Of a DNA stretch of 25,109 bases, positions 7,105 to 14,451 are shown in pieces (within the stretch, counting starts at the first letter, position 1; the number at the start of each line of letters is the position of its first letter). A model generated the notes under the pieces. The model searched no databases. It saw nothing but the letters and a program-made list of their open reading frames with translations, and was not told where the DNA came from. Origin of the DNA: an uncultured Planctomycetaceae bacterium (GTDB lineage Bacteria; Planctomycetota; Planctomycetia; Pirellulales; Pirellulaceae); contig CAIYOB010001605.1 in assembly GCA_903927685.1 (NCBI GenBank), positions 1-25,109 on the forward strand. Reading direction: 5' to 3'. The translations under genes were made by a program, and so were the position numbers.

Positions 7105-8580
7105 ATGAAAGCGACGGACACCCAGCGGGTCTTGCTGACCGGGGCGACAGGCTACGTCGGGGGCCGGCTCCTGTCGCTCCTGGAGCAGCGAGGCGTTCCC
7201 GTCCGCTGCCTTTCCCGCCGCCCCGAGGCGATGCGGGGGCGTGTGGGCCCGACCACGGAAGTCGTTGCTGGCGACCTGCTCGCACCAGCGACGCTGGCGG
7301 CGGCGCTCCAAGGCGTCGACACGGCCTACTATTTCGTGCATTCGATGGGGGCCGAGCGTGATTTTGAGGAGCAAGACCGGATCGCTGCGACCAACTTTTC
7401 CGAGGCTGCCCGTGCCGCGGGAGTACGACGGATCATCTATCTGGGCGGTCTCGGCGACCCGGACGAAACGCTTTCCAAGCATTTGCGCAGTCGGCAGGAG
7501 ACAGGCGATCGGTTGCGTCAGCACCATCCGCAAGTCATCGAGTTTCGGGCCTCGATCGTGATCGGCTCGGGCAGCCTGTCGTTCGAGATGATCCGGGCGC
7601 TGGTCGAGCGTCTGCCGGTCATGATCTGTCCGCGCTGGGTGCGCGTGATGGCCCAGCCGATTGCCGTCGAGGACCTGCTGGCCTATCTGCTGGAAGCGCT
7701 CGACCTGCCGGACGGGCCGTCGCAAATCTACGAGATCGGCGGTCCCGACCAGGTTTCCTACGGCCAGCTCATGCACGAGTACGCCCGACAGCGGGGCCTG
7801 CGGCGGGGGATGATCCCTGTGCCTGTGCTGACACCGTATCTCTCGAGCCTGTGGCTGGGGCTGGTGACTCCGCTGTACGCCCGCGTCGGCCGGAAACTGG
7901 TCGAAAGCCTGCGCAATCCGACGCTCGTTTCAAGTGACTTGGCCCGGCGGACGTTTTCCGTCCGGCCGCGTTCCGTCCGCGAGGCGCTCGCCCGGGCCCT
8001 GGTGAACGAAGACCGCGAGTTTGCCGAGACGCGTTGGTCCGATGCGCTCTCGGCCGGCGGCCAGCCACGGACTTGGGGCGGCGTGCGATTCGGTTCGCGG
8101 CTGGTCGATTCACGCACGGTGACGGTCGAGGTCCCGCCGGACCAGGCGTTTGCCCCGATTCGCCGCATCGGCGGCCGGACCGGCTGGTACTACGGCGATT
8201 GGCTGTGGTCGCTGCGCGGCTTTCTGGATCTGCTGTGCGGCGGCGTTGGTGTCCGTCGCGGCCGTCGCGATCCGGAGGATTTGCGTCTCGGCGATGCCCT
8301 GGACTTCTGGCGCGTGGAGCTTTACGAGCCGCCCCACCGCCTGCGGTTGTGCGCCGAGATGAAACTGCCGGGCCGCGCCTGGCTGGAGTTCGAGGTGACC
8401 GGCAACGAATCCGGCAGCACGATCCGCCAGACGGCCAGCTTCGATCCCGTCGGCTTGACTGGCCTGCTCTACTGGTACGGAATCTACCCCCTGCACCAGT
8501 TCGTCTTTGCCGGGATGCTGCGCAACCTGGCGCGCGCTGCCAAGTCGGAGCAGGCCGTGCAGCGGAGGGAGAGAAGCTGA
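7105..8580 (+). CDS. SDR-family NAD(P)-binding protein with C-terminal DUF2867
   Basis: From ATG 7105 the protein has 491 residues. The N-terminal half is an extended/atypical SDR (NmrA/NDUFA9-like) with the nucleotide-binding motif TGATGYVGG at 12-20 and a YYFVHSMG stretch typical of this group. From about residue 336 to the end lies the DUF2867 domain, recognisable by the aromatic-rich GWYYGDWLWSLRGFLD segment and GLLYWYGIYPLHQFVF. The reaction is unknown. The GTG at 7102 could also start it, but GGAGAG, inside the end of the photolyase gene, sits six bases from ATG 7105. It is the last gene of the trio and converges on the transglutaminase gene with a 19-bp gap. SDR-DUF2867 genes are often found beside bacterial photolyases/cryptochromes, which supports a light- or UV-linked role. 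Confidence 0.88.
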   Translation: MKATDTQRVLLTGATGYVGGRLLSLLEQRGVPVRCLSRRPEAMRGRVGPTTEVVAGDLLAPATLAAALQGVDTAYYFVHSMGAERDFEEQDRIAATNFSEAARAAGVRRIIYLGGLGDPDETLSKHLRSRQETGDRLRQHHPQVIEFRASIVIGSGSLSFEMIRALVERLPVMICPRWVRVMAQPIAVEDLLAYLLEALDLPDGPSQIYEIGGPDQVSYGQLMHEYARQRGLRRGMIPVPVLTPYLSSLWLGLVTPLYARVGRKLVESLRNPTLVSSDLARRTFSVRPRSVREALARALVNEDREFAETRWSDALSAGGQPRTWGGVRFGSRLVDSRTVTVEVPPDQAFAPIRRIGGRTGWYYGDWLWSLRGFLDLLCGGVGVRRGRRDPEDLRLGDALDFWRVELYEPPHRLRLCAEMKLPGRAWLEFEVTGNESGSTIRQTASFDPVGLTGLLYWYGIYPLHQFVFAGMLRNLARAAKSEQAVQRRERS

Positions 8581-8599
8581 AAATCGCCCTACTTCCGCT

Positions 8600-11050
8600 T
8601 CACGCATCCGGCCCGGGGGATGGCGAAGCGTGCTCGCGGGGCCGCTGGACGGCGGCTTCGAGTTGGGTCAGCTGGCCGTCGACTTCGCGGCTGGCGGCCT
8701 CGGGCAGTTCGGCCTGGCCGAAGCGGACGCGATAGAACGTCTCGACGATCCGTGCCGGCAGGTCGGCCACGGCGGCCTGCGGGAGCAGCGCGGCCAGACG
8801 TTCGCCCGCCTGCGCCGCCAGCTCGCGCGGTGTCTGGCCAGCGCCGCGACTGAGTCCCACGCGGCCGAGGGCGGCTTCCAGGCGGCGATAGAATTGGATG
8901 GTCGCCAGCGGAATGCTTCGTTCGCCGCTCGTTGCCCGGCCGTTGCGGCGCCACTGCCACAGCGGCGGCAGGACGCTGGGCTGGCGGCCTTGCCGCCACC
9001 GCCGCCAGGAGACGGCCAGGCCGAGCGCGAGCCCCAGGGCCAAGGCGAACGGCAGCAGCAGGGACGCCACCTGGATCCACCCGGCCACGCGCTGGCGAAG
9101 TGCGCGCAGCCGGGCCAGCGTCGCGGCCCACGTCTGGGGGTCGGTCCGATTGGCGACCGGTTCGTAGATCGACTCGCGCTGCCGCTTGGCGGTCAAGCCG
9201 AGGATGTAATCCGTCCAGACCGTGCTCGCGTAGTCCAGGATGTCGTCGGCGGTGTCCAGCCAGCCCTGATCCAACTGCCGCGCGCGGTCGATATCGGAAC
9301 CGGGGGTCGGGTCCAGTCGCAGCCAGCCGCCCCAGGGACTGAGTTCGGCCCCGGGAGGCGATTCCGCCTTGGCCTCGTCGGCGGACAGGAACGCTTCGAC
9401 CCAGGCATGCGCGTCGCATTGCCGAATCAGGTAGTAGCCGCCCAAGGCGTTGTACTCGCCGCCCCGGAAGCCGACGACCAAGCGGGCCGGGATGCCTTGG
9501 CTGCGCAGCATCATCACCAACGCGCTGGCAAAGTACTCGCAGTGGCCGGAACGATGGTTGGCGACAAAATCCTCGATGGGATCACAGTCCCGTTGGCGGC
9601 GGACCGAGTGGAAGTCCAGCGTGTACCGGTAGGCGTTGGGCTTGAGAAAATGGTCCCGCAGTGCCCGGGCGATGTCGGCCCGTTTGCCGCTGCCCAGCCC
9701 CTGGCGGCGGACGATCTCGTCGGCGGTCTTCTTCAGGCTGGGAAAGCGAGCCTTATCAAACGCCAGCAGGGCCGGATCGATCAGGCTGGTGACACGACCG
9801 GGCATCGGCGTCACCGCCAATTGGATGCCCCCGACCAGGCCCGAGGTGGCGACGGCGTATCGATACTCGGCTCGCGGACGATCGTCTTGATTCCACTTGT
9901 AGAACAGCTGTTCCGTACGGGCGTGGATGCGGAGATCGTCCGGCGTCTGGGGACAAGCGTAGATGGGATGAATCGCGAACAGGACCGGTTCGTTCAGCGG
10001 CTGGAGCGTAATGTCCTGGCGGACCAACGCCTGATTCGGCGGTGGGTCGGAGAGGACTCGGACCGGGTTGAACAGCCGGACCCCGAAGGCGTCTTCCAAC
10101 GCGGGACTGCTCAGTTGTCGCCAGCTATTGACTTCGTAAGTCGTCAGAATCGAGCCCCGGAAGTACGGCTGGCCGTACACGCGATAGGGCTCGCCGGTTG
10201 CCGCCTCCCGAAAGCTGACACGCATCACGGTCTCGTCGCTCTCCAAGATCGACGCCATTTCGTTCAGGCTCACGGTACTGCTGAAGCCGACGACTCGCGT
10301 GGGGCGGACTTGAAAACTGCGGCGGGCGGCGCTGTCCAGCCGAGGGGCGGTGAAAAACAGGACCAAGGCGAAGACCAGCGTGGTCAAGCCGATGGCGGCG
10401 ATTTGGGTCAACAGTCCGCGGCCCAGGACCTGCCGGCCCAGCCGCGTGGAGCTGACCAACGGCCGGACGACGGGCTCGCGGCGCAACCAACGCTTCCAGC
10501 GGTTGGCGGGGCCCTCGCCGGACGCCGCCGATTCGGTTTTCCCGGCACGCCGCAACCGCCCGCGCGTGGCCGACTCGGCCACGCGCAAGCCTTCCCGGTG
10601 CACGTGCAGCACGGCCAACGTCGAGAATGCGGTCACGGCGTACAGAATCAGCATCAAACCGAATTCGAACCCCACATTCAACACGGCCGAGACCACGACC
10701 TGCAGGAGACTCAACACCGTCAGTTGCCAGTACAGGCGGGGATTTTTCCGCTGGTAGAACAGGACCAACTGCAGGTAGATCAGCAGGTTGGCGATCGCCA
10801 GCAATTGGGCGCGCATATCGGAATACAGGAAGTCGCTGAGCGAAAAGAACAGGGCGAGCAGCGCCGCCAGGTTGGCGACGAAGCGATTCAGGTGAAACCA
10901 ATTCAGCGTGTCGGTGAAGACCACGGAAGTGACCGCGGCAAAGACCGCCAGCAGCGGCAGCAGCGAACTCCGCTGGCCCATGCCCAACAGCAGCGCCCCC
11001 AGGATCGCCAGGAGGGCGACGTGCACTTGTACGACCCGCTCCAGCTTCAT
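8600..11050 (-). CDS. Membrane transglutaminase-like protein (TgpA/DUF3488 with DUF4129)
   Basis: This 816-residue membrane protein has about six N-terminal hydrophobic segments within residues 10-235 (DUF3488-like), then a large extracytoplasmic transglutaminase-like domain. The catalytic triad is visible as C504 (GHCEYFASA), H548 (DAHAWVE) and D581 (RLDPTPG). A further membrane helix lies near 660-682, followed by a cytoplasmic DUF4129 tail (about 715-775, with FYRRLEAALGRVG and QTPRELA). Family members have a Cys-His-Asp transglutaminase/peptidase fold facing outside the membrane; the substrate is unknown. The start overlaps the DUF58 stop by 4 bp (11047-11050), so the two are co-translated. 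A MoxR ATPase, the usual third partner, is not in this window. No terminator is seen in the 19-bp convergent gap. Confidence 0.92.
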   Translation of the reverse strand: MKLERVVQVHVALLAILGALLLGMGQRSSLLPLLAVFAAVTSVVFTDTLNWFHLNRFVANLAALLALFFSLSDFLYSDMRAQLLAIANLLIYLQLVLFYQRKNPRLYWQLTVLSLLQVVVSAVLNVGFEFGLMLILYAVTAFSTLAVLHVHREGLRVAESATRGRLRRAGKTESAASGEGPANRWKRWLRREPVVRPLVSSTRLGRQVLGRGLLTQIAAIGLTTLVFALVLFFTAPRLDSAARRSFQVRPTRVVGFSSTVSLNEMASILESDETVMRVSFREAATGEPYRVYGQPYFRGSILTTYEVNSWRQLSSPALEDAFGVRLFNPVRVLSDPPPNQALVRQDITLQPLNEPVLFAIHPIYACPQTPDDLRIHARTEQLFYKWNQDDRPRAEYRYAVATSGLVGGIQLAVTPMPGRVTSLIDPALLAFDKARFPSLKKTADEIVRRQGLGSGKRADIARALRDHFLKPNAYRYTLDFHSVRRQRDCDPIEDFVANHRSGHCEYFASALVMMLRSQGIPARLVVGFRGGEYNALGGYYLIRQCDAHAWVEAFLSADEAKAESPPGAELSPWGGWLRLDPTPGSDIDRARQLDQGWLDTADDILDYASTVWTDYILGLTAKRQRESIYEPVANRTDPQTWAATLARLRALRQRVAGWIQVASLLLPFALALGLALGLAVSWRRWRQGRQPSVLPPLWQWRRNGRATSGERSIPLATIQFYRRLEAALGRVGLSRGAGQTPRELAAQAGERLAALLPQAAVADLPARIVETFYRVRFGQAELPEAASREVDGQLTQLEAAVQRPREHASPSPGPDA

Positions 11051-12246
11051 GGCTCATCCCACTCGAAGACACGCCGGATCTCGTCTGTGCCCACATCCAG
11101 CCAGAGGACGTTGCCCAGCGCCCGCTGATGCCGATGCCGGTCCGCAAACGGACCGCTCTGGCCGATCCGCAGCAGCTGGTTGCTCCGCGTGCTGATCACC
11201 ACCACCTGCATGCCCGCCGGACAGCTGGTGACGACCTCGCCCAGCATTTCGGCCAGCTGGTTCTCCGCGGCGGCGTCCACCAGGGCCAGACGATGGAGCG
11301 TTTGCTGGGCGAACAGGGCGCTCGCGGGAGCGGACCAGTGCCCATGCGGCCGAGCCGCCAGGCCGATTGTCAACCGGCTGCCGCCCCGCCGCGTCAGTTC
11401 GTCGACCAGCGTGGCGGCAAAGCTGACCGCCACCTCCACTCGTCCGCGATCCTCGTCCCGCGGCTCGGCGGGCTGCCACAAGTCCAAGACGAGCGCCAGG
11501 TCCTGGTTCTGCTGTTCCTCGAACTGCCGCACCGCCAGCTTGCCCAGTTTGGCCGTGGTCCGCCAGTGAATCCAGCGCCGGCTGTCGCCGGACCGCCACT
11601 CGCGCAGGCCATAATAGTCGCCGTCGATGGGACCCTGCCGCTGGTGCGCCGTCTGCCGGCCCAGCCGCCGCGAGTCCAGCAGGGCCAGCCAATGGGGCGT
11701 CAGGCGGCCCAACCGCGGCCAGACGATCACCCGCTCGAACTGCTTGAGTTTCGCCGTGGCTTTGACCAAGCCCATCGGAAACCGCGTCGAGACCCACAAC
11801 GGCCCGAAGCGGTAGCGTCCGCGCTGCGGCAGCGTGACCTGGTAGGCCGCGGCGTCCATGCCTCCGGCGGCAACGTGCGGCAGCACCACGCTGGCAATGG
11901 GCTTCGCCTGCCGACGGTCTTCCCCGCGCTCGCCGCTCTCCGGCTGGACGCAGTCGTCGACAATCAGCATCCAACTGCCCACGCGGCGGCGACGATTGTG
12001 GCCGCAGATCTCGACGCGAAACGGCCGCCCAGCGAAGATCTGCTCCGGCAAGTGCCGCGAAATGCCCAACTGCCGCAAGGACTGGACGACGAACCGCCAA
12101 TTGAACAGCAGAGGCCCGACCATCAACCCGGCCAAGACAAACAGCAGGTTGATGTCGCGCACCGTCGCCCCGCCGACGATGAACGCCAGCACGAGCAGAT
12201 AGTACACGCCCTCGCGGCAAATCGACACCCCTCGCCGTCCCAGCAT
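11047..12246 (-). CDS. DUF58 domain membrane protein
   Basis: The protein has two N-terminal membrane helices (about residues 14-49) followed by a beta-rich stretch. The DUF58 core is clear at about 213-240, with YYGLREWRSGDSRRWIHW and AKLGKLAVRQFE, followed by a vWA-like segment (DLALVLDLWQ). DUF58 proteins usually work with a MoxR ATPase and a TgpA transglutaminase, and here the latter follows with a 4-bp overlap. A TTG at 12249 would add one residue; ATG 12246 with AAGG nine bases upstream is preferred, giving 399 residues. The biochemical role is unknown in this family beyond the association with MoxR. Confidence 0.9.
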   Translation of the reverse strand: MLGRRGVSICREGVYYLLVLAFIVGGATVRDINLLFVLAGLMVGPLLFNWRFVVQSLRQLGISRHLPEQIFAGRPFRVEICGHNRRRRVGSWMLIVDDCVQPESGERGEDRRQAKPIASVVLPHVAAGGMDAAAYQVTLPQRGRYRFGPLWVSTRFPMGLVKATAKLKQFERVIVWPRLGRLTPHWLALLDSRRLGRQTAHQRQGPIDGDYYGLREWRSGDSRRWIHWRTTAKLGKLAVRQFEEQQNQDLALVLDLWQPAEPRDEDRGRVEVAVSFAATLVDELTRRGGSRLTIGLAARPHGHWSAPASALFAQQTLHRLALVDAAAENQLAEMLGEVVTSCPAGMQVVVISTRSNQLLRIGQSGPFADRHRHQRALGNVLWLDVGTDEIRRVFEWDEP

Positions 12247-12353
12247 CAACGCACGCCTTGCAGGTTTCTGATCCGCGCCCCGCCAAACTTCTAGCAGTAT
12301 ACCGTCAAGCGTCCCGTTGCTGCAGACCCGGCGCCCTCGAACGCTGCGAATTG

Positions 12354-12362
12354 TGCTACAAT
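12354..12362 (+). promoter_or_regulatory. Extended -10 promoter candidate for the DUF4058 gene
   Basis: TGCTACAAT gives an extended -10 (TGn plus TACAAT at 12357-12362), 42 bp before ATG 12405. No good -35 at 16-18 bp is seen; an extended -10 can compensate for that. Confidence 0.35.
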
Positions 12363-12404
12363 ACGCCCGGTTGATGTCCGCCTTCCGCGTCCGGAGTCGC
12401 CGCC

Positions 12405-13214
12405 ATGCCCAGCCCCTTTCCTGGAATGGATCCCTTCCTGGAACATCCCGATTTCTTTCCGGATCTGCACGGCAGGCTTCACGTCCACCTCAGTGAGGCC
12501 CTGCAACGCGCGTTGCCGCCGCCGTACTTTGCCGTCATCAACGAACGTTTGTGGGTCGAGACGACCGCGCGCTACATCGAGCCCGACACGGACGTGCTGT
12601 ACGGTGATTGGCACGTCGCGGAGTCAGCCACGCTCGCCGCGGTCGCGGCACCGCCGAGGACTCGGCCGCTGGTGTTCGAAATGGCACATGACGAGCGGCG
12701 CGAATCCTACGTGGAGATCCGCACCCGCCGGGCGGACGGCGGCGAACGCGTGGTCACGGCGATCGAAGTGCTCAGTCTGAGCAACAAGAAACCCGGCGAC
12801 CAGGGGCGGGACCTGTACCGGCAGAAACAGGCGGAAATCCTGGCCAGCGAAGTCCACTTGGTGGAAATCGACCTGCTCCGCGGCGGCGAGCACACCACGC
12901 CCATGCCGCTGGACCGGCTGCGAAGAAAGGCCGGAGCCTTCGACTATCACGTCTCCGTCCACCGCTTTGATCAACCGGGCCGGTTCTACATCTACCCCTG
13001 GCAAATCGCCGATCCGCTGCCGGTCATCGGTGTCCCGTTGCTGCCGCGCGACGGCGAAATCTCGCTGGACCTGCAAGCCGTCTTCACACGCTGCTACGAG
13101 ACCGGCCCGTACGGCCGGCGAGTCGTTTACGACGGGGCGCGGATCGTCCCGGCCCTGAGCCCGGACAAGGCGGAATGGGTCCGGCAGGTAGTGCGGCAGA
13201 AGGGGGCCAGTTGA
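12405..13214 (+). CDS. DUF4058 family protein
   Basis: The 269 residues begin with the family's hallmark MPSPFPGMDPFLEHPDFFPD and continue with the expected INERLWVE, VEIRTRR, VVTAIEVLSLSNKKPG and a VEIDLLRGG segment. DUF4058 is common in cyanobacteria and planctomycetes and shows a PD-(D/E)XK-like arrangement (AIEVLS followed by K789-type lysines cannot be assigned with certainty), but no function is established. It is soluble, with no signal peptide or membrane helix, and length is close to the usual 250-280. GGAG lies eight bases before ATG 12405. It is a single gene, divergent from the DUF58 operon and followed by 338 bp of repeats. Confidence 0.9.
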   Translation: MPSPFPGMDPFLEHPDFFPDLHGRLHVHLSEALQRALPPPYFAVINERLWVETTARYIEPDTDVLYGDWHVAESATLAAVAAPPRTRPLVFEMAHDERRESYVEIRTRRADGGERVVTAIEVLSLSNKKPGDQGRDLYRQKQAEILASEVHLVEIDLLRGGEHTTPMPLDRLRRKAGAFDYHVSVHRFDQPGRFYIYPWQIADPLPVIGVPLLPRDGEISLDLQAVFTRCYETGPYGRRVVYDGARIVPALSPDKAEWVRQVVRQKGAS

Positions 13215-13323
13215 CAATGCCGACCATCGTGACCTCTTCCGGGTGGAGATCTTCAACGAGATTGGCCCCCAGATGACCGGCGGCCCTGATCGATAAGCAC
13301 CGTCCGAGAAACAAGTGTCGTCG

Positions 13324-13359
13324 TTCGCTCCGCGAAAGAACGACCTTTCGCGGAGCGAA
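13324..13359. repeat. Perfect 15-bp inverted repeat (nested hairpin)
   Basis: TTCGCTCCGCGAAAG (13324-13338) is followed after AACGAC by its exact complement (13345-13359). Each arm is itself nearly palindromic (TTCGC-TCC-GCGAA), and the outer GTCG/CGAC bases extend the symmetry. No T-run follows on either strand. The 338 bp between DUF4058 and Uma2 (13215-13552) contain this hairpin and the element to its right, and no gene. It could end transcription on either side, or be a REP-like dispersed palindrome. Confidence 0.7.
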
Positions 13360-13419
13360 AGGCGACAACCTGGCACCTATTCCTCGAGCGACGCTAAGCA
13401 TCTGTCCCGGAGCAATCTA

Positions 13420-13553
13420 GTGCGTCGTCAAAGCGAATTGTCGGGGTGCTTGGGGCGCGATCGCAGCGAGCCCCCAATGGCAGAAAATGGGAGCTCGCCA
13501 CTTGTGGCTCGACCTCAGGCACTCAACCCAGATTCTTAGTCTGGACAAGGCAC
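13420..13553. mobile_element. Candidate IS630/Tc1-type MITE, 134 bp, flanked by TA
   Basis: The stretch has imperfect terminal inverted repeats: GTGCGTCGTC at the left and the complement of GTGCCTTGTC at the right, 8 of 10 matching. It is flanked on both sides by TA inside a CTA...TAG context (13417-13419 and 13554-13556). This is what an IS630-family insertion into a CTAG target with TA duplication leaves. There is no room for a transposase, so it would be non-autonomous. An internal stem pairs TTGGGG (13450-13455) with CCCCAA (13472-13477). The right end supplies the last base of the Uma2 stop codon. No second copy is available here to prove mobility. Confidence 0.5.
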
Positions 13554-14257
13554 TAGTCACGAGCCCGCAAGGCGGCTAATTCCTGCCGCAGCCGCTCCAG
13601 TTCGGCATCTTTCTGCCCCAACGCCGCGTCTTTCTGCTCCAGTGCCGCGTCTTTCTGGAGACAGGCTTCCTGAGACGTCGGCAGCCACCGCCCGCTGACC
13701 GGATCGTAGAACCGCAGCCGGTTGCCGTCAGCTTCCAGGTGCAACCCCAGTTCGGTGCTGGGCATTCGCCCGGCGACTGCCGCAATCGGCTCGTACCGGC
13801 CACGCCGCAACCGGTATCCCTGCAACACCGGATTCAGGTACTCGGCCCGCGGATCGAACAGAAAATACTCGACGACCCGGATTTCGTCCCGGTAGATCTC
13901 AAACTTGTCCTGCAAGTCCTCCTCGCGCGTCGACTCGCTGGTCACCTCGATTACCACGTTCGGCGCCCGGCCTTCTTCCCACAGCAGGTAGTTGTCCCGG
14001 TCTCGCGGTTCCAGTCCCTTGACAACCAGCACGTCGGGGGACACATGACGACGCTTGTTGCCCGGGCGGTAGTACACCAGGATGTTCCCGGAGACGTAAA
14101 CCGTTTGTCCGGCATAGAACATCTGCAACACGTCGATGGCCGCCGCCATGACGTTCCGGTGCACATCGGTCTCGCCCATGGGTTTACCGTCCGAGGTCGG
14201 GTAGTGGATATCCGCAAGCGACGTCTTCGTCGTGACAGGAGTGGCCAGCGCAGCCAT
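13553..14257 (-). CDS. Uma2 family (DUF820) putative endonuclease-fold protein with coiled-coil tail
   Basis: The 234 residues match the Uma2/DUF820 family, a PD-(D/E)XK nuclease fold abundant in cyanobacteria and planctomycetes whose substrate is unknown. Candidate active-site residues are D75 in VSPDVLVVKG, E104 in VVIEVTSES and K118 in LQDKFEIYR. The last 35 residues form a short coiled coil built from repeated QKDAALE-type heptads. ATG 14257 is chosen because GGAG lies eight bases upstream (14266-14269); a TTG at 14263 would be only two bases from the end of that signal. The stop TAG falls exactly on the edge of the MITE candidate. It is a single gene, probably read from the TATAAT box at 14351-14356. 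Confidence 0.88.
   Translation of the reverse strand: MAALATPVTTKTSLADIHYPTSDGKPMGETDVHRNVMAAAIDVLQMFYAGQTVYVSGNILVYYRPGNKRRHVSPDVLVVKGLEPRDRDNYLLWEEGRAPNVVIEVTSESTREEDLQDKFEIYRDEIRVVEYFLFDPRAEYLNPVLQGYRLRRGRYEPIAAVAGRMPSTELGLHLEADGNRLRFYDPVSGRWLPTSQEACLQKDAALEQKDAALGQKDAELERLRQELAALRARD
13605..13660 (-). repeat. 21-bp tandem repeat encoding heptads in Uma2
   Basis: Two full units (13605-13625 and 13626-13646) and a partial third, all variants of GCGTCTTTCTGCTCCAGTGCC, encode QKDAALE/QKDAALG/QKDAELE in the Uma2 coiled-coil tail. In-frame slippage of such units would change coil length without breaking the frame. Confidence 0.75.
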
Positions 14258-14350
14258 ACCCAATTCTCCAGTGGCTCGAGCCGTCCGCGTTCCGATTCGC
14301 CGAGAATCAGACCGCGCCGGGCATTCGTGTTCCGCCCCGTATCAAGCGTC

Positions 14351-14356
14351 ATTATA
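14351..14356 (-). promoter_or_regulatory. Consensus -10 box upstream of Uma2
   Basis: On the minus strand this reads TATAAT, 93 bp before the Uma2 ATG. The -35 region is weak, so only the -10 is reported. Confidence 0.4.
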
Positions 14357-14451
14357 CCCGCGATGCCGCAGGCCGGGAAATAGCTGGACAGGCACCCGGC
14401 GGGCGCCTTCTTCGCTCGGTCCGTGGGCAGCGACACCAGCGGTCGGCGGTC

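Noticed and set aside
8507..11128. 873-codon plus-strand open frame
   Set aside because: It is the antisense of the TgpA gene, is rich in Gln/Arg/Gly without any fold pattern, and the minus-strand protein has a full transglutaminase triad.
11128..12294. 388-codon plus-strand open frame
   Set aside because: Antisense to the DUF58 gene, whose core motif and overlap with TgpA are convincing.
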